From NCBI RefSeq assembly GCF_010111755.1, contig NC_088961.1:620001-684000 (forward strand): a DNA stretch of 64,000 nucleotides, written 5' to 3'. Positions 18,290 to 27,462 of this stretch are shown one piece after another. The notes beneath the pieces were generated by a model that did not search any database, was not told where the DNA came from, and worked only from the letters and a program-made list of their open reading frames with translations. Position 1 is the first letter of the stretch. Every line of letters starts with the position of its first letter. Made by a program: the position numbers and the translations under genes. This stretch comes from Nakaseomyces glabratus. Taxonomy: Eukaryota; Ascomycota; Saccharomycetes; Saccharomycetales; Saccharomycetaceae.

Positions 18290-18851
18290 CAATTAATTTA
18301 CACCTTGAGAGAACAAAAACTTATCCTAATGGACTATCAGTCAGACTCATCAGTGAAGCTCATCGCAAGCTCATCGCTGTTTTTAATGATTCTGAATTTT
18401 TTTTCAGCTAAAATTCGGGATCAACGCTGCTTCCAGTTTTCAAGAAACAAATTTCAAAGAAACTTGAGAAAACAGGAACCGGGAAACAAGACCCTCAAAG
18501 TTAAATCGAGGTCTTGAACGGACAAGGTAAGGCTTTTGATCTTTCAACTTAAACCGCTACATATTCAGTTGAATAACAGTGATCTGCTACTGAAGTGTTT
18601 CTAAGCCTTTGAGTTTGAATAGTACTGCATCTCGACGATCCGGATCACTCATACTTTTTTTGGGGTAGCATATTGACATCGAGAAGTCATAGATCATAGA
18701 TAAATATTTGTGGTAGTTGTATTTTACAGTTTATTGATTTTGGTTGTAATTTAAAGGCATTGTATAGTAGGACAATTTTTGCAACCATCTTAAGGGGAAA
18801 ACAATTTGGTTATATAGGATTTACTGGTGCCGGAATTGAAGGAATGGACAT
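18290..18851. other. Divergent promoter RMT2/PKH3
   Basis: 560 bp. The RMT2-proximal part has two tandem PAC elements (18357-18377) and a T-run at 18398-18405. The PKH3-proximal part is AT-rich with TATATA near 18812. No coding frame of note. Confidence 0.6.
18357..18377 (-). promoter_or_regulatory. Tandem PAC elements upstream of RMT2
   Basis: Two copies of AGCTCATCGC (18357-18366 and 18368-18377) separated by one base, 68-88 bp upstream of the RMT2 ATG. A T-rich RRPE-like tract (GAATTTTTTTT) lies about 15 bp further upstream. The PAC plus RRPE pairing is the known signature of ribosome-biogenesis promoters. Confidence 0.65.
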
Positions 18852-21827
18852 ATGACTTCGAGAAAACGATCCCCACACGAATTTATCTTTAAAGAAGAGC
18901 TTGGTCATGGCTCGTACTCTACTGTTTACAAAGCGCTAGACAAAAAGGATCTCAAAAAACCATATGCCATCAAAGTGTGTTCAAAGAGGCATATAATCAA
19001 AGAAGCCAAGGTGAAGTATGTCACGATTGAGAAGAATACCTTAAACCTTCTGGCTCGTGGGAACCATCCAGGAATCGTAAAGCTATACTATACCTTCCAT
19101 GATGAAGAAAACTTGTATTTTGTATTGGACTATGCCTCTGGTGGTGAGTTACTGTCATTGTTACATAAGATGGGGACTTTCACGGACAGCTGGGCAAAAC
19201 ACTTTGCAGCACAATTAGTGGATACATTAGAGTTTATGCATGCAAGGGGAGTTATACATAGAGACTTAAAGCCAGAAAATGTTCTTTTAAGTAAGGAGGG
19301 TATACTTATGATTACAGATTTTGGTGCAGCAGCAACTCAGAACAATTTCTCCGATAAGGATAATACCAGATCAAATGCGAACGAAGGCATTCCTAAGGAT
19401 GATGTGCCATCCTCTGGCGATAAGACTGAATGTTCATCCTTTGTTGGTACTGCAGAATACGTTTCACCCGAACTACTTCTGTATAATAAGTGCAGTTTTG
19501 GTTCAGACATTTGGGCATTAGGCTGTATGGTATATCAATTCATTCAAGGTTTCCCACCATTCAGAGGCGAAAATGAACTGAAGACGTTTGAGAAAATAGT
19601 ATCGTTGGATTATTCGTGGAACCCAGAACGACAAACCAACTTTGGGACTATCAACATTCAAGTGGTAAATCTAGTAAGGCGAATGTTGACCATTGATACT
19701 ACTCAGAGAGCTACTATAGATCAAATAAAACGGGATCCGTGGTTTGCAAATGTTGACTGGGGTGACAAAAAGAAATTGTGGAGAGGAATATGGCAGATAC
19801 AAAATCAAATAACTCCTACAAATGCTTATATATCTCCTTCTAATATGCATACAAATGTTAGTCACCAAAATATACTACAAAACCGCCAACTGCACGTAAT
19901 AGACACGCCACTGAGAAATATCCCCGTTACTAAACAAAAGAGGAAAAAGCCAGCCAAAGAATTCAACACCACTAGCAGTATTGTAGAATGGAGAAAAAAG
20001 TTAGGTATTGCGTCCTCATCCACTCACAATAGCACACAAAGCATTAGCAACATTGTCGTGGACTCGTTTAAACCAGAACTACCGACCAACAAAGTTATAA
20101 TAACTAAAGAGATACCAGTTGGCAATGTATCTATAAATCAAGTTGGCGCAAATCTTGATAGCCAGTCACCAATACCCACTTCTATGAAGCTGCAAAATCA
20201 ACCCTCTAATAAGGAATTAAATCGTACACCACAAACGATCCATCCCATACCAGCAATCAACTCACTCAACTCACCAACATTACCCAATCCAAATCCAAAT
20301 CCAATACCTCCGCATCAAGATTTAAAAGGAAAAATAAATCATTCTAACGAGCCGGCCATTGTCTCTGCTAGTCAGTCGAATTTCGTCAATCCAGCCCATA
20401 TTGGCCATAACAGCGCTGTTCGTGAAATAGCGGAAACTAAAAAAAGAGACCAGCAAAGGAACATATCTAACTCAAATATGAATTTAAACTATACCAACAG
20501 TTTGGAAGAAGTGCCTCAAATGAATGACGGTGGCCTATCAAATGGAGTTCAAGATGAAAATAGATCCAGACAAAGCAGTACTTCTAACGTTGAAGCTAGC
20601 CAGTCCACTATGAGGATAGCATGTGATATGCCTAATGGTGATAGCAAACTCAAAAACCAATCATCTCAAGTTGAGAGAGAAGAAACCATTAAAAAACCTT
20701 TGAAAATAACACCAGGCTTAGAGATCTTGAAACAAGATTTTGTTTACGTCAAAACAATTAGCTATGATGCTGCTGGACCAGACATGGCTATTAACTCTTA
20801 TAAAACAATCAACGATGATCTGATCACATCATTAGTTGCAAAACACAAGAGTTCTTTAAGACCAATAAACATATTTCCACAACTTCTTGTTTTATACAAG
20901 GATGGATCTCTGGCTTATAAAGAAGTGAATACAGAATCTAGGAAAGGTGAAAAAGCTCTGAATCCTATGGTCAACCTGGGTGACGTGAACCTTTCTATGT
21001 ATGATTTCGAGTTTGATGAATCTTTGCGAAGGGGTTTTTTAATACTGGAGAAATATAAATACAAATTATGGTTTATCTCATTACCATCATATTCATTGCT
21101 TGCAACATTCCCAAGAGAACTGACTACGAGATTATTAATAAATAACAATGAGAAATGGATTGACAGTTTTTTCCGTACAAGGAAAATCATTGAGAATGGA
21201 TTTGATATAGATAAAAAAATAGAAGGTCTAGATATTAAGGAGAAAAAGGAAACACCAGCTGGTAAACCCAAGGACGAGCTAATTTCACCAACAACCGAAA
21301 AGAATGGCAGTCTACCGCCTAAAAAGGCAGATTCGATAAAATCAAAGAAATCCATTTCAAGTTCTTTGAATTCTTCCACACCACCTGTTCTTAAAAAGAA
21401 GCAGGCAACTGACGTAAAGGAAAAACCCTTAAGTAAAGAATCCATGAATTCAAGTACGACAAAAACGAAAAAACCCATTAAACCTAAACTTCGCCAACCT
21501 CCTCATATCAATACAGGCCACAGTTCTTTAGTTAATACTACGAACTCCGGTAGAAAACGATCCGTATCGAGCACACCAAGCACACCTCAATCTCCAGTTC
21601 CGAACATGAAAGTCCCTCCCAGACCAGGCTCAGTAAGCCATGGTTCTCCTATTCAATATTCACCTTCAGCATTCAGCCCAAAACCAGGAGCTAATTCTGA
21701 GAAAATTCATGTTAGTAGCAGCAGATATGAAGTGATTCAAAGTATCAAAAACAATGGTAATCTCATTGATAGAAACCAAGCAAGTAGTGGAGCATCCGCG
21801 GCATTTAGAAGTTTGCAGAAACGCTAA
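18852..21827 (+). CDS. PKH3: PDK1-type protein kinase Pkh3
   Basis: 991 residues from ATG at 18852. The kinase domain spans about 11-298. It has the glycine loop GHGSYSTVY, lysine K41 in YAIKVCSKRH, catalytic loop VIHRDLKPENVLL, ITDFGAAA (DFG) and a PDK1-like activation segment with CSSFVGTAEYVSPELL. The insert between DFG and the activation segment (DKDNTRSNANEGIPKDD) is typical of fungal PDK1 homologues. A long Asn/Ser/Pro-rich linker follows, then a second folded region about 620-780 (FPQLLVLYKDGSLAYKEV) that resembles the PH-like domain of this group, then a basic, Ser/Pro-rich tail. Pkh kinases phosphorylate AGC kinases such as Ypk1 and Pkc1 and act in cell-wall and sphingolipid signalling. 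Position equals YDR466W. Confidence 0.88.
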   Translation: MTSRKRSPHEFIFKEELGHGSYSTVYKALDKKDLKKPYAIKVCSKRHIIKEAKVKYVTIEKNTLNLLARGNHPGIVKLYYTFHDEENLYFVLDYASGGELLSLLHKMGTFTDSWAKHFAAQLVDTLEFMHARGVIHRDLKPENVLLSKEGILMITDFGAAATQNNFSDKDNTRSNANEGIPKDDVPSSGDKTECSSFVGTAEYVSPELLLYNKCSFGSDIWALGCMVYQFIQGFPPFRGENELKTFEKIVSLDYSWNPERQTNFGTINIQVVNLVRRMLTIDTTQRATIDQIKRDPWFANVDWGDKKKLWRGIWQIQNQITPTNAYISPSNMHTNVSHQNILQNRQLHVIDTPLRNIPVTKQKRKKPAKEFNTTSSIVEWRKKLGIASSSTHNSTQSISNIVVDSFKPELPTNKVIITKEIPVGNVSINQVGANLDSQSPIPTSMKLQNQPSNKELNRTPQTIHPIPAINSLNSPTLPNPNPNPIPPHQDLKGKINHSNEPAIVSASQSNFVNPAHIGHNSAVREIAETKKRDQQRNISNSNMNLNYTNSLEEVPQMNDGGLSNGVQDENRSRQSSTSNVEASQSTMRIACDMPNGDSKLKNQSSQVEREETIKKPLKITPGLEILKQDFVYVKTISYDAAGPDMAINSYKTINDDLITSLVAKHKSSLRPINIFPQLLVLYKDGSLAYKEVNTESRKGEKALNPMVNLGDVNLSMYDFEFDESLRRGFLILEKYKYKLWFISLPSYSLLATFPRELTTRLLINNNEKWIDSFFRTRKIIENGFDIDKKIEGLDIKEKKETPAGKPKDELISPTTEKNGSLPPKKADSIKSKKSISSSLNSSTPPVLKKKQATDVKEKPLSKESMNSSTTKTKKPIKPKLRQPPHINTGHSSLVNTTNSGRKRSVSSTPSTPQSPVPNMKVPPRPGSVSHGSPIQYSPSAFSPKPGANSEKIHVSSSRYEVIQSIKNNGNLIDRNQASSGASAAFRSLQKR

Positions 21828-22166
21828 AGAATCTTGGACTGATAGCAATCATTATCATCCAAGAATGTTTGGGAATTAATGAAAGGTGTACTTATGTATT
21901 TGAAATATGATGGCATATATATATATTAGTTTGGAAACGAAAATGCATATTTATTCTATTCATAGTTAAATCATACTCCATTTTAACGTGATGAAGTCCT
22001 AGAGTAATTAATACCAAAATGACAACAAATAGCTTGTAAATTAGCGTCCTTAGCAGCGACAAAATATCAAAGATTGATAATTTTAACCACATGGTGGACT
22101 GAAGCTCTTTGAAACAGTAGCACTATATATATAAAAAAAACTTTTCATAAACTCGAAAGAAGAACT
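21828..22166. other. Convergent intergenic region PKH3/TLG1
   Basis: AT-rich, with ATATATATAT near 21915 and 22124. It should hold both 3' UTRs. No gene seen. Confidence 0.5.
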
Positions 22167-22844
22167 TCATGCAATAAATGCCAAGACCAACAAAACTATC
22201 AGAGCTATAATCAACAACATTATACAACAGTCATTGTATCTCTCCTTATTTTTTTCATAAACCCACTCAAGTTGTCGTCTACCTCGAGCAAGTTTACCAG
22301 CAACAGTATCCATACCTTGATCCATATCGTCCAGCAATTGACCTTGATCTTCTAGCTCTTGACCCATAGTTTCTGCCTGCAGATGTAAGTTTTTCATGGT
22401 CTGGTGTATATCATCCAGCTGAGTGTCTTGCTCCCTAAGCATTTGTTCTTGGAATGGATTCGCTTGACCTCCAGTCATGTTATTCTGATCATCAGGCTCT
22501 TCTAGGTCAACGGTAATGTTTGCCTCCGCCTGAGAATTGTGTGTATCCAATTGTACCTTGAATCGAAGTTTCAGCTTTTCATATTGGTCTTTCAGTTGCG
22601 CTATAGTTTCTCTTCTGTTTTCAATATCAACGCCATTAGCGTTATTTTTCTCAATAACATCAACACTACGGTTCAGATCGACTAGAGTCTCAGCAATATC
22701 ATCTACTATCTCCTGAACTTCTGCAACTTCCTCATCCTGTGGTGAAATTGAGCTAGAACTCTCATGCTGGCTCAAATACTGCGCCAGCCTCTTCATCTGC
22801 TCTCTCGTGTCATCTACAACTTCCTGAAATGGATCAGCACTCAT
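22167..22844 (-). CDS. TLG1: Endosomal/Golgi t-SNARE Tlg1
   Basis: 225 residues from ATG at 22844 (S. cerevisiae 224). The N-terminal part is a helical regulatory region (MSADPFQEVVDDTREQMKRL; heptad-rich to about 105). The Qc-SNARE motif runs about 133-195 (LREQDTQLDDIHQTMKNL to GRRQLEWVYEKN), with the zero-layer Gln in the GQELEDQGQLLDD region. A C-terminal membrane anchor of about 18 residues (MLLIIALIVLLVLAFIA) sits after a CC pair (NDCCIM), which in Tlg1 is the palmitoylation site. It acts in fusion at the trans-Golgi network and early endosome with Tlg2 and Vti1. Position equals YDR468C. Confidence 0.95.
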   Translation of the reverse strand: MSADPFQEVVDDTREQMKRLAQYLSQHESSSSISPQDEEVAEVQEIVDDIAETLVDLNRSVDVIEKNNANGVDIENRRETIAQLKDQYEKLKLRFKVQLDTHNSQAEANITVDLEEPDDQNNMTGGQANPFQEQMLREQDTQLDDIHQTMKNLHLQAETMGQELEDQGQLLDDMDQGMDTVAGKLARGRRQLEWVYEKNKERYNDCCIMLLIIALIVLLVLAFIA

Positions 22845-23018
22845 TTTTTCCTGATTGAAATCTCAATTAGCAGTTTCAGCTCTAGTTCCCTATATATAAT
22901 ATATGTTTATCCCAGTACTTGTTTTAATACTTTGGCAATACACAGTGATAAAACAGCATCAATCGTTAGTGTTATTCCTTCACTTTTTCTTGACAATTTA
23001 GCCCAAAAAAATTAGGTT

Positions 23019-23028
23019 AGCTCATCGC
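23019..23028 (-). promoter_or_regulatory. PAC element in TLG1/SDC1 divergent promoter
   Basis: AGCTCATCGC, reverse of GCGATGAGCT. It lies 175 bp from the TLG1 ATG and 98 bp from the SDC1 ATG. Confidence 0.55.
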
Positions 23029-23125
23029 AAGAATAACACTACAAGAGAGACAATAGTTGAATACCAACGACCCGAACAAAGTAGTGCGGTATAGACCAAT
23101 TGAATAATACAATATTTACAACGTG

Positions 23126-23464
23126 ATGGAGATCAGCGATGTTTTGTCTAAGGAACCTGAAGCCTGTGCACCACCACCATCAGAGCCTGTTGTTAAGCCA
23201 GAGCCGGAAGTAAAACAAGAGAAACAGGATATCAAGACGGAGTCGCCAGTAGCTACACCGGCAATTTCTCTTACTGAACAGAAACCAGCTACAGGTAGTG
23301 GGATCAACTTGGTAGAGACAATAGGTGGATCTCAGACAAGGAGATACCTAAATGATAAGGTAACACCAGTTTTATTGGAGGGCATGCGTAAGATAGCTGT
23401 GGAGCAACCTGCAGATCCGCTACGGGTATTGGGTGAATATCTGATAGAACGCAGTGACAATTAA
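23126..23464 (+). CDS. SDC1: COMPASS subunit Sdc1 (Dpy-30 family)
   Basis: 112 residues from ATG at 23126; the open frame starts one codon earlier at a GTG, which is not a likely start. It is shorter than S. cerevisiae Sdc1 (175) because the N-terminal low-complexity part is reduced. That part is acidic and Pro/Lys-rich (PEPEVKQEKQDIKTE). The C-terminal Dpy-30 motif is complete: TRRYLNDKVTPVLLEGM, then PADPLRVLGEYLIERS (about residues 68-110). It forms a dimeric four-helix bundle that binds Bre2 in the Set1/COMPASS histone H3K4 methyltransferase. Position equals YDR469W; a PAC element is in the shared promoter. Confidence 0.93.
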   Translation: MEISDVLSKEPEACAPPPSEPVVKPEPEVKQEKQDIKTESPVATPAISLTEQKPATGSGINLVETIGGSQTRRYLNDKVTPVLLEGMRKIAVEQPADPLRVLGEYLIERSDN

Positions 23465-23684
23465 AGCATTAGGGACATACACTTGTATATAATAATGAAT
23501 ATAAAATGTACTACATAATAATATTGAGGACAACAATTTTCGCTTCCTGATGGGATGAATCATTTCACATTACGCAAAGGGAATATTTAACATTTTGTTA
23601 GCAAACTTGGGGGTAGCTTAAACTAGAAAGGCTAGAATAATTTCAGATGACATTGCATACTGACATCTATATACATGCTAAGAG

Positions 23685-25223
23685 CTAAAACTTCTCCTGT
23701 TCAGTATGTTCGGGGAACTTGTTCAATAGCTTGACTCCGTAACTGCACACTATGCTCATAAATCCGACACGCCATCCGTTCCAAAGGGAGCTATATTCCG
23801 ATTTATCTCTGATTGATTTCCATACACCTTGATATTTAACAGGAGATATTATCAGTTGTCTAGTATCTTCTATTCTCAGAGAACTGTTCTTGTATACTAG
23901 GAAATCCAGTTGACATCTCCTCAAGAGGCATTCGATTGGTAATTTCACAAAAAGTTCAGCAATTCTCGCTAACACTTTCATGGTGTTATATGTTGTCATT
24001 TGAGAATACTTGTCAACGTGAAATTTATGGTATATGACTAGATCAATCAACTTATTGAACGAGACGTTTGATACTGATTGCAACATTGTGAGCAGCCACA
24101 TATCTGAAGGTAGCTTCAAGGCGTCATGACGCCATGACCAGCTTCTGATCCAATGCCTCAAACTCCGAGAGTCATGTTTTTTATTAGCAGCACCTTCACT
24201 TGCCTCCTCTGAGACCTCAGTGTCGGTCCCATAGAGTGCCGTTACTATAAATCTTGTCCTTATTAAATCTATTGGTATTAATGTGAGGGCCGTAAGTACA
24301 CCAACTGACAAAGTGAGAAGCACAGCCGACTGTGTATCAGGGAAGTGGATCAAGTCAATGAAGTACGGATCTGGTATATGTAGCAAAGGCGATATCAGAC
24401 CAGTGTACCAAGCTTCCAAGGTGGATGATAGAATCTGATAGATGAAGTTTGTGTTATTGGCCTTCCACAACCCTTTAATACCTTCTTCATCCAGGATGGA
24501 GTTCATTATATCTAGGGTATGCTTTGATTCAGGGTTGATAGACCTCTCTGGTGTCAAGCATCTTATGTGGGTTTCCTCTATGGATGCCACAGAATCAGTC
24601 TGACCTTGGCCTGTGTATTGGTCTTCGCCATCGTCACGTTCATCATTGTCCGTGCCATCCCTTAATAAATCTGGCGTGCTAGTGGAAGGGAAGTAGTTGA
24701 TCTCGTCCTCGTTGTCCAGGTCTGAGAGTATTATCCCGCTATGACGCGCTTTCTTCTGCTCTTCTGTGTGCGATACCGACTCACCGTTGAATTGCCCCAC
24801 CTGCTGTAACAGCCGCGACACTTCGAAAGGCTGCTGAATCAACAATTGGAAGTACTTCCTGACAAACAGCTCCATGAGCTGCGACACCACTGCTATCCAT
24901 TTGTTAACGTTCAGCAGGTCCACCCATTCGAACTCCTTCACCAGACTGTCCAGGGACCCACTCGAGCCCTTCAATGCCTTGGCCCTGGACCCGAAATTGA
25001 GCGAGAAATTGAACAGACTCCCTTTACTGTTAGACCTAGTGGTAAACAGCGTCGCGGGATCCAGGTTCTTGGCCGAAGAATTGCTGTTCTTGACAATGCT
25101 CAACTTCGACGCAATATTGAACCCATTTGAGTCTACAACACCTTTCTGCGGGTTGAACTTCACCAGGTACCCAGCGTCAAACGTATCCTCGTTGTAATAC
25201 GGCCGTAGCTCAGCAGTATCCAT
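23685..25223 (-). CDS. UGO1: Mitochondrial outer-membrane fusion protein Ugo1
   Basis: 512 residues from ATG at 25223 (S. cerevisiae 502). Ugo1 is a modified mitochondrial-carrier protein that links Fzo1 in the outer membrane to Mgm1 in the inner membrane during fusion. Carrier-like features: LTLSVGVLTALTLIPIDLIRTRFIV (about 303-327) with the degenerate P-x-D-x-x-R signature PIDLIRTR, and a second half with LFVKLPIECLLRRCQ (about 423-437). The N-terminal half is soluble, with acidic linkers (DDGEDQYTGQGQTD). The 5' third of the gene is clearly more GC-rich than the 3' part. A PAC element lies 70-80 bp upstream of the ATG. Position equals YDR470C. Confidence 0.93.
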   Translation of the reverse strand: MDTAELRPYYNEDTFDAGYLVKFNPQKGVVDSNGFNIASKLSIVKNSNSSAKNLDPATLFTTRSNSKGSLFNFSLNFGSRAKALKGSSGSLDSLVKEFEWVDLLNVNKWIAVVSQLMELFVRKYFQLLIQQPFEVSRLLQQVGQFNGESVSHTEEQKKARHSGIILSDLDNEDEINYFPSTSTPDLLRDGTDNDERDDGEDQYTGQGQTDSVASIEETHIRCLTPERSINPESKHTLDIMNSILDEEGIKGLWKANNTNFIYQILSSTLEAWYTGLISPLLHIPDPYFIDLIHFPDTQSAVLLTLSVGVLTALTLIPIDLIRTRFIVTALYGTDTEVSEEASEGAANKKHDSRSLRHWIRSWSWRHDALKLPSDMWLLTMLQSVSNVSFNKLIDLVIYHKFHVDKYSQMTTYNTMKVLARIAELFVKLPIECLLRRCQLDFLVYKNSSLRIEDTRQLIISPVKYQGVWKSIRDKSEYSSLWNGWRVGFMSIVCSYGVKLLNKFPEHTEQEKF

Positions 25224-25292
25224 TATTATTATACCCTAGTTCCGTATCGGTTCCTGTCAATAAGGCTCCTGCCATTGTTTATAATATTATAG

Positions 25293-25302
25293 AGCTCATC
25301 GC
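25293..25302 (-). promoter_or_regulatory. PAC element upstream of UGO1
   Basis: AGCTCATCGC, 70 bp upstream of the UGO1 ATG. Confidence 0.5.
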
Positions 25303-25384
25303 CTCTATTATGTGTTTTTGAAGGGGCGGGGGGTCCCGTTGATTTGCTGTGGGTGTCAAAAAGAATTGTGACTGCAATGCACAT

Positions 25385-25412
25385 ACACCCAGACATACTA
25401 CACCCATACACC
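25385..25412 (+). promoter_or_regulatory. Paired Rap1-type sites
   Basis: ACACCCAGACATA (25385-25397) and ACACCCATACACC (25400-25412). The second fits the Rap1 consensus ACACCCRYACAYM, the first nearly so. Tandem, same-orientation Rap1 sites are the hallmark of ribosomal protein promoters. They lie about 730 bp before the RPL27 ATG, farther than usual. Confidence 0.6.
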
Positions 25413-25716
25413 ATGAAATATGAGAAGGCAGTCAAATCTCGGCTTCTTTGTCGCTGTGCAGCCGAAAGCACTGAAACTTGCCTGTTTCGGCGATTCAATG
25501 CGGGGGGGGGGAACTACGAAAGTGTGGGTAGTGACAATAATACACGTGTAGTATATACATACACACGACGATATCGGTCTGTATGCCAGTGGGGCGAGTT
25601 CAGCCTAGAAGTGCAGCTGTATCTCTCTCCGTGCGCGTTCTGCTGTGCAGGGAGACGCCCAACTAGAAAAGTGGGCCAGACATCCCTTATATTTATTGCT
25701 TATATGGTATATATGT

Positions 25717-25729
25717 GGTGTAAGGGTGT
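25717..25729 (-). promoter_or_regulatory. Rap1-like site, reverse orientation
   Basis: The reverse strand reads ACACCCTTACACC. The central TT departs from the consensus RY. It is 413 bp upstream of the RPL27 ATG, within the usual distance range for such promoters. Confidence 0.35.
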
Positions 25730-25802
25730 TAGTGTTTCTGTACTACCAAATGAACCGCCACTGCCGGCCCAGGCGTATACCCCCGACAGTGAAGTACATG
25801 TA

Positions 25803-25856
25803 GTAGTTGTAGTTGTAGTTGTAGTTGTAGTTGTAGTTGTAGTTGTAGTTGTAGTT
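25803..25856 (+). repeat. Hexanucleotide microsatellite (GTAGTT)9
   Basis: Nine perfect units in the UGO1/RPL27 promoter, not in a gene. Such arrays are prone to change in length. Confidence 0.95.
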
Positions 25857-26141
25857 GTAATGTATATTGTAATGTATACTGTGATGCGGTGCTCTGAATT
25901 GAGCTACTCGTATGCCGCTACTTGAAAATTTTTTAGTTTTTTTTTTTTTCAAAATTTTTCACTTTTTTCACCAAAATTTTTTTCATCAATTGTGCGTTTC
26001 TGTTTCTGGTTGGGATTCATTGGGGGGAAGGAAGTGGGATTCGATATTCTTTTATAAGACTTTTGAGTATTTAATAGACGCTTTTGCCATTTATCTTGTA
26101 TAGGAACAGAACACAACTCACACACACATACACAATACAGA

Positions 26142-26552
26142 ATGGCTAAGTTCTTGAAAGCTGGTAAGGTTGCTGTCGTCGTCCGTGGTCGTTACGCCGG
26201 TAAGAAGGTTGTCATCGTGAAGCCTCACGATGAAGGTTCCAAGGCTCACCCATTTGCCCATGCTTTGGTTGCCGGTATTGAAAGATACCCATTGAAGGTT
26301 ACCAAGAAGCACGGTGCCAAGAAGGTCGCTAAGAGAACTAAGATCAAGCCATTCATCAAGGCCATCAACTACAACCACTTGCTTCCAACCAGATACACCT
26401 TGGATGTTGAGTCCTTCAAGTCCGTTGTCTCTACCGAAACTTTCGAAGAACCAACCCAACGTGAAGAAGCCAAGAAGGTCATCAAGAAGGCTTTCGAAGA
26501 AAGACACCAAGCTGGTAAGAACCAATGGTTCTTCTCTAAGTTGAGATTCTAA
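26142..26552 (+). CDS. RPL27: 60S ribosomal protein eL27, intronless
   Basis: 136 residues from ATG at 26142, the full family length, with the KOW-type start [22 protein letters not shown] and the end [11 protein letters not shown]. Codon use is highly biased (AAG, GGT, GTC, ACC, TTG), as expected for a very highly expressed gene, and unlike its neighbours. In S. cerevisiae both RPL27 copies are interrupted by an intron after about 31 nt of coding sequence (around [11 protein letters not shown]). Here the reading frame is continuous through that point with no GTATGT or TACTAAC, so the intron is absent. Rap1-type sites lie upstream. Position equals YDR471W (RPL27B). Confidence 0.97.
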   Translation: MAKFLKAGKVAVVVRGRYAGKKVVIVKPHDEGSKAHPFAHALVAGIERYPLKVTKKHGAKKVAKRTKIKPFIKAINYNHLLPTRYTLDVESFKSVVSTETFEEPTQREEAKKVIKKAFEERHQAGKNQWFFSKLRF

Positions 26553-27462
26553 GTTATTAAAAAAAATATCAGTCCAAATGAATAATATTAATTTGCAACA
26601 ATTGACAAACTTTTTAACATTGATAGATTCAAGGTGTTGACCTTTTTTTTCCCTCTCTTAATCATCACCATTACAGAAGGATAATACCTCTAGATTTTGT
26701 TGAGAATGAAGAAAAAAAATTACATGTATGCTGAATATTTATGGGCTAATTGAGAATTGTCATTATCCGCTGTTTATCCACTTTCTAAACTAAACCGTTT
26801 TTTTGCATCGATAATAGTGGTGTATATTCTACTTTTATTCCATACCATACTTGGAAATAACATAACACCTTTCGTATTTCTCATGTTTTAACTTGTCAGT
26901 TCATTTTTTTTTTTACTTTTACTCAATCTTTATTAAACGAACCATTTTTTACCCTATGTTTGTCTCTTTCAAAAAGACTTTTCTTTACCGAAACCCCACA
27001 ATAAATCATCAATCCATGTTCCTACTATGCTTCTTCAAATTAGTGTTACAATCTCAGTTTTCATTCAAAGGGATTGAGTTATCTTTCTCTTGGGGGGAAC
27101 ACTGGGGCTGAAACAAAAATTATATTCTGTATGATAATATAAAGGAATAATTACTACAACCTTCCATACTCATAACTCATATCAATAAATTAAAACAATA
27201 AATTTTTAATTTTGTTATTTGAATCTATAATATCTAGGGGATTTAACCACTTACTATATATACAGCTCGATATATATTTGTGCAATGGCTATGCCCACAG
27301 ACGTGCATCACTTTTCGGGCTCTTAACCACGGCCGAACAAAGTAACCCAAAAAAACATAAAAGATTAAATCCATGATATGGAAGTGATTGCAAGTGTTTC
27401 AGACATAAATTGCACACACTTGTAGGCAAAACACAATTCAGCCCATACACAATACATACACA
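26553..27462. other. RPL27 3' region and TRS31 promoter
   Basis: 910 bp, AT-rich, with many T-runs. I searched for C/D snoRNA boxes. TGATGA-like and CTGA motifs occur on the minus strand near 26655 and 26570, and near 27010 and 26895, but neither pair has a terminal stem. No gene is called. Confidence 0.45.

Larger units (their letters stand above)
25224..26141. other. Divergent promoter UGO1/RPL27
   Basis: 918 bp, unusually long. In order: PAC element, G-runs (25324-25334; about 25501-25511), two Rap1-type sites (25385-25412), a further Rap1-like site (25717-25729, reverse), nine GTAGTT repeats, and a T/A-rich nucleosome-depleting tract (25925-25985). The open frame 25344-25925 is made partly of the microsatellite (poly-Val) and is not a gene. 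Confidence 0.7.

Noticed and set aside
25344..25925. 193-codon plus-strand open frame
   Set aside because: It is composed of promoter DNA and the GTAGTT microsatellite (poly-Val), contains Rap1-type sites, and resembles no protein.
26553..27110. C/D box snoRNA candidates on the minus strand
   Set aside because: TGATGA and CTGA boxes occur about 100 nt apart but without flanking terminal stems or C'/D' boxes.
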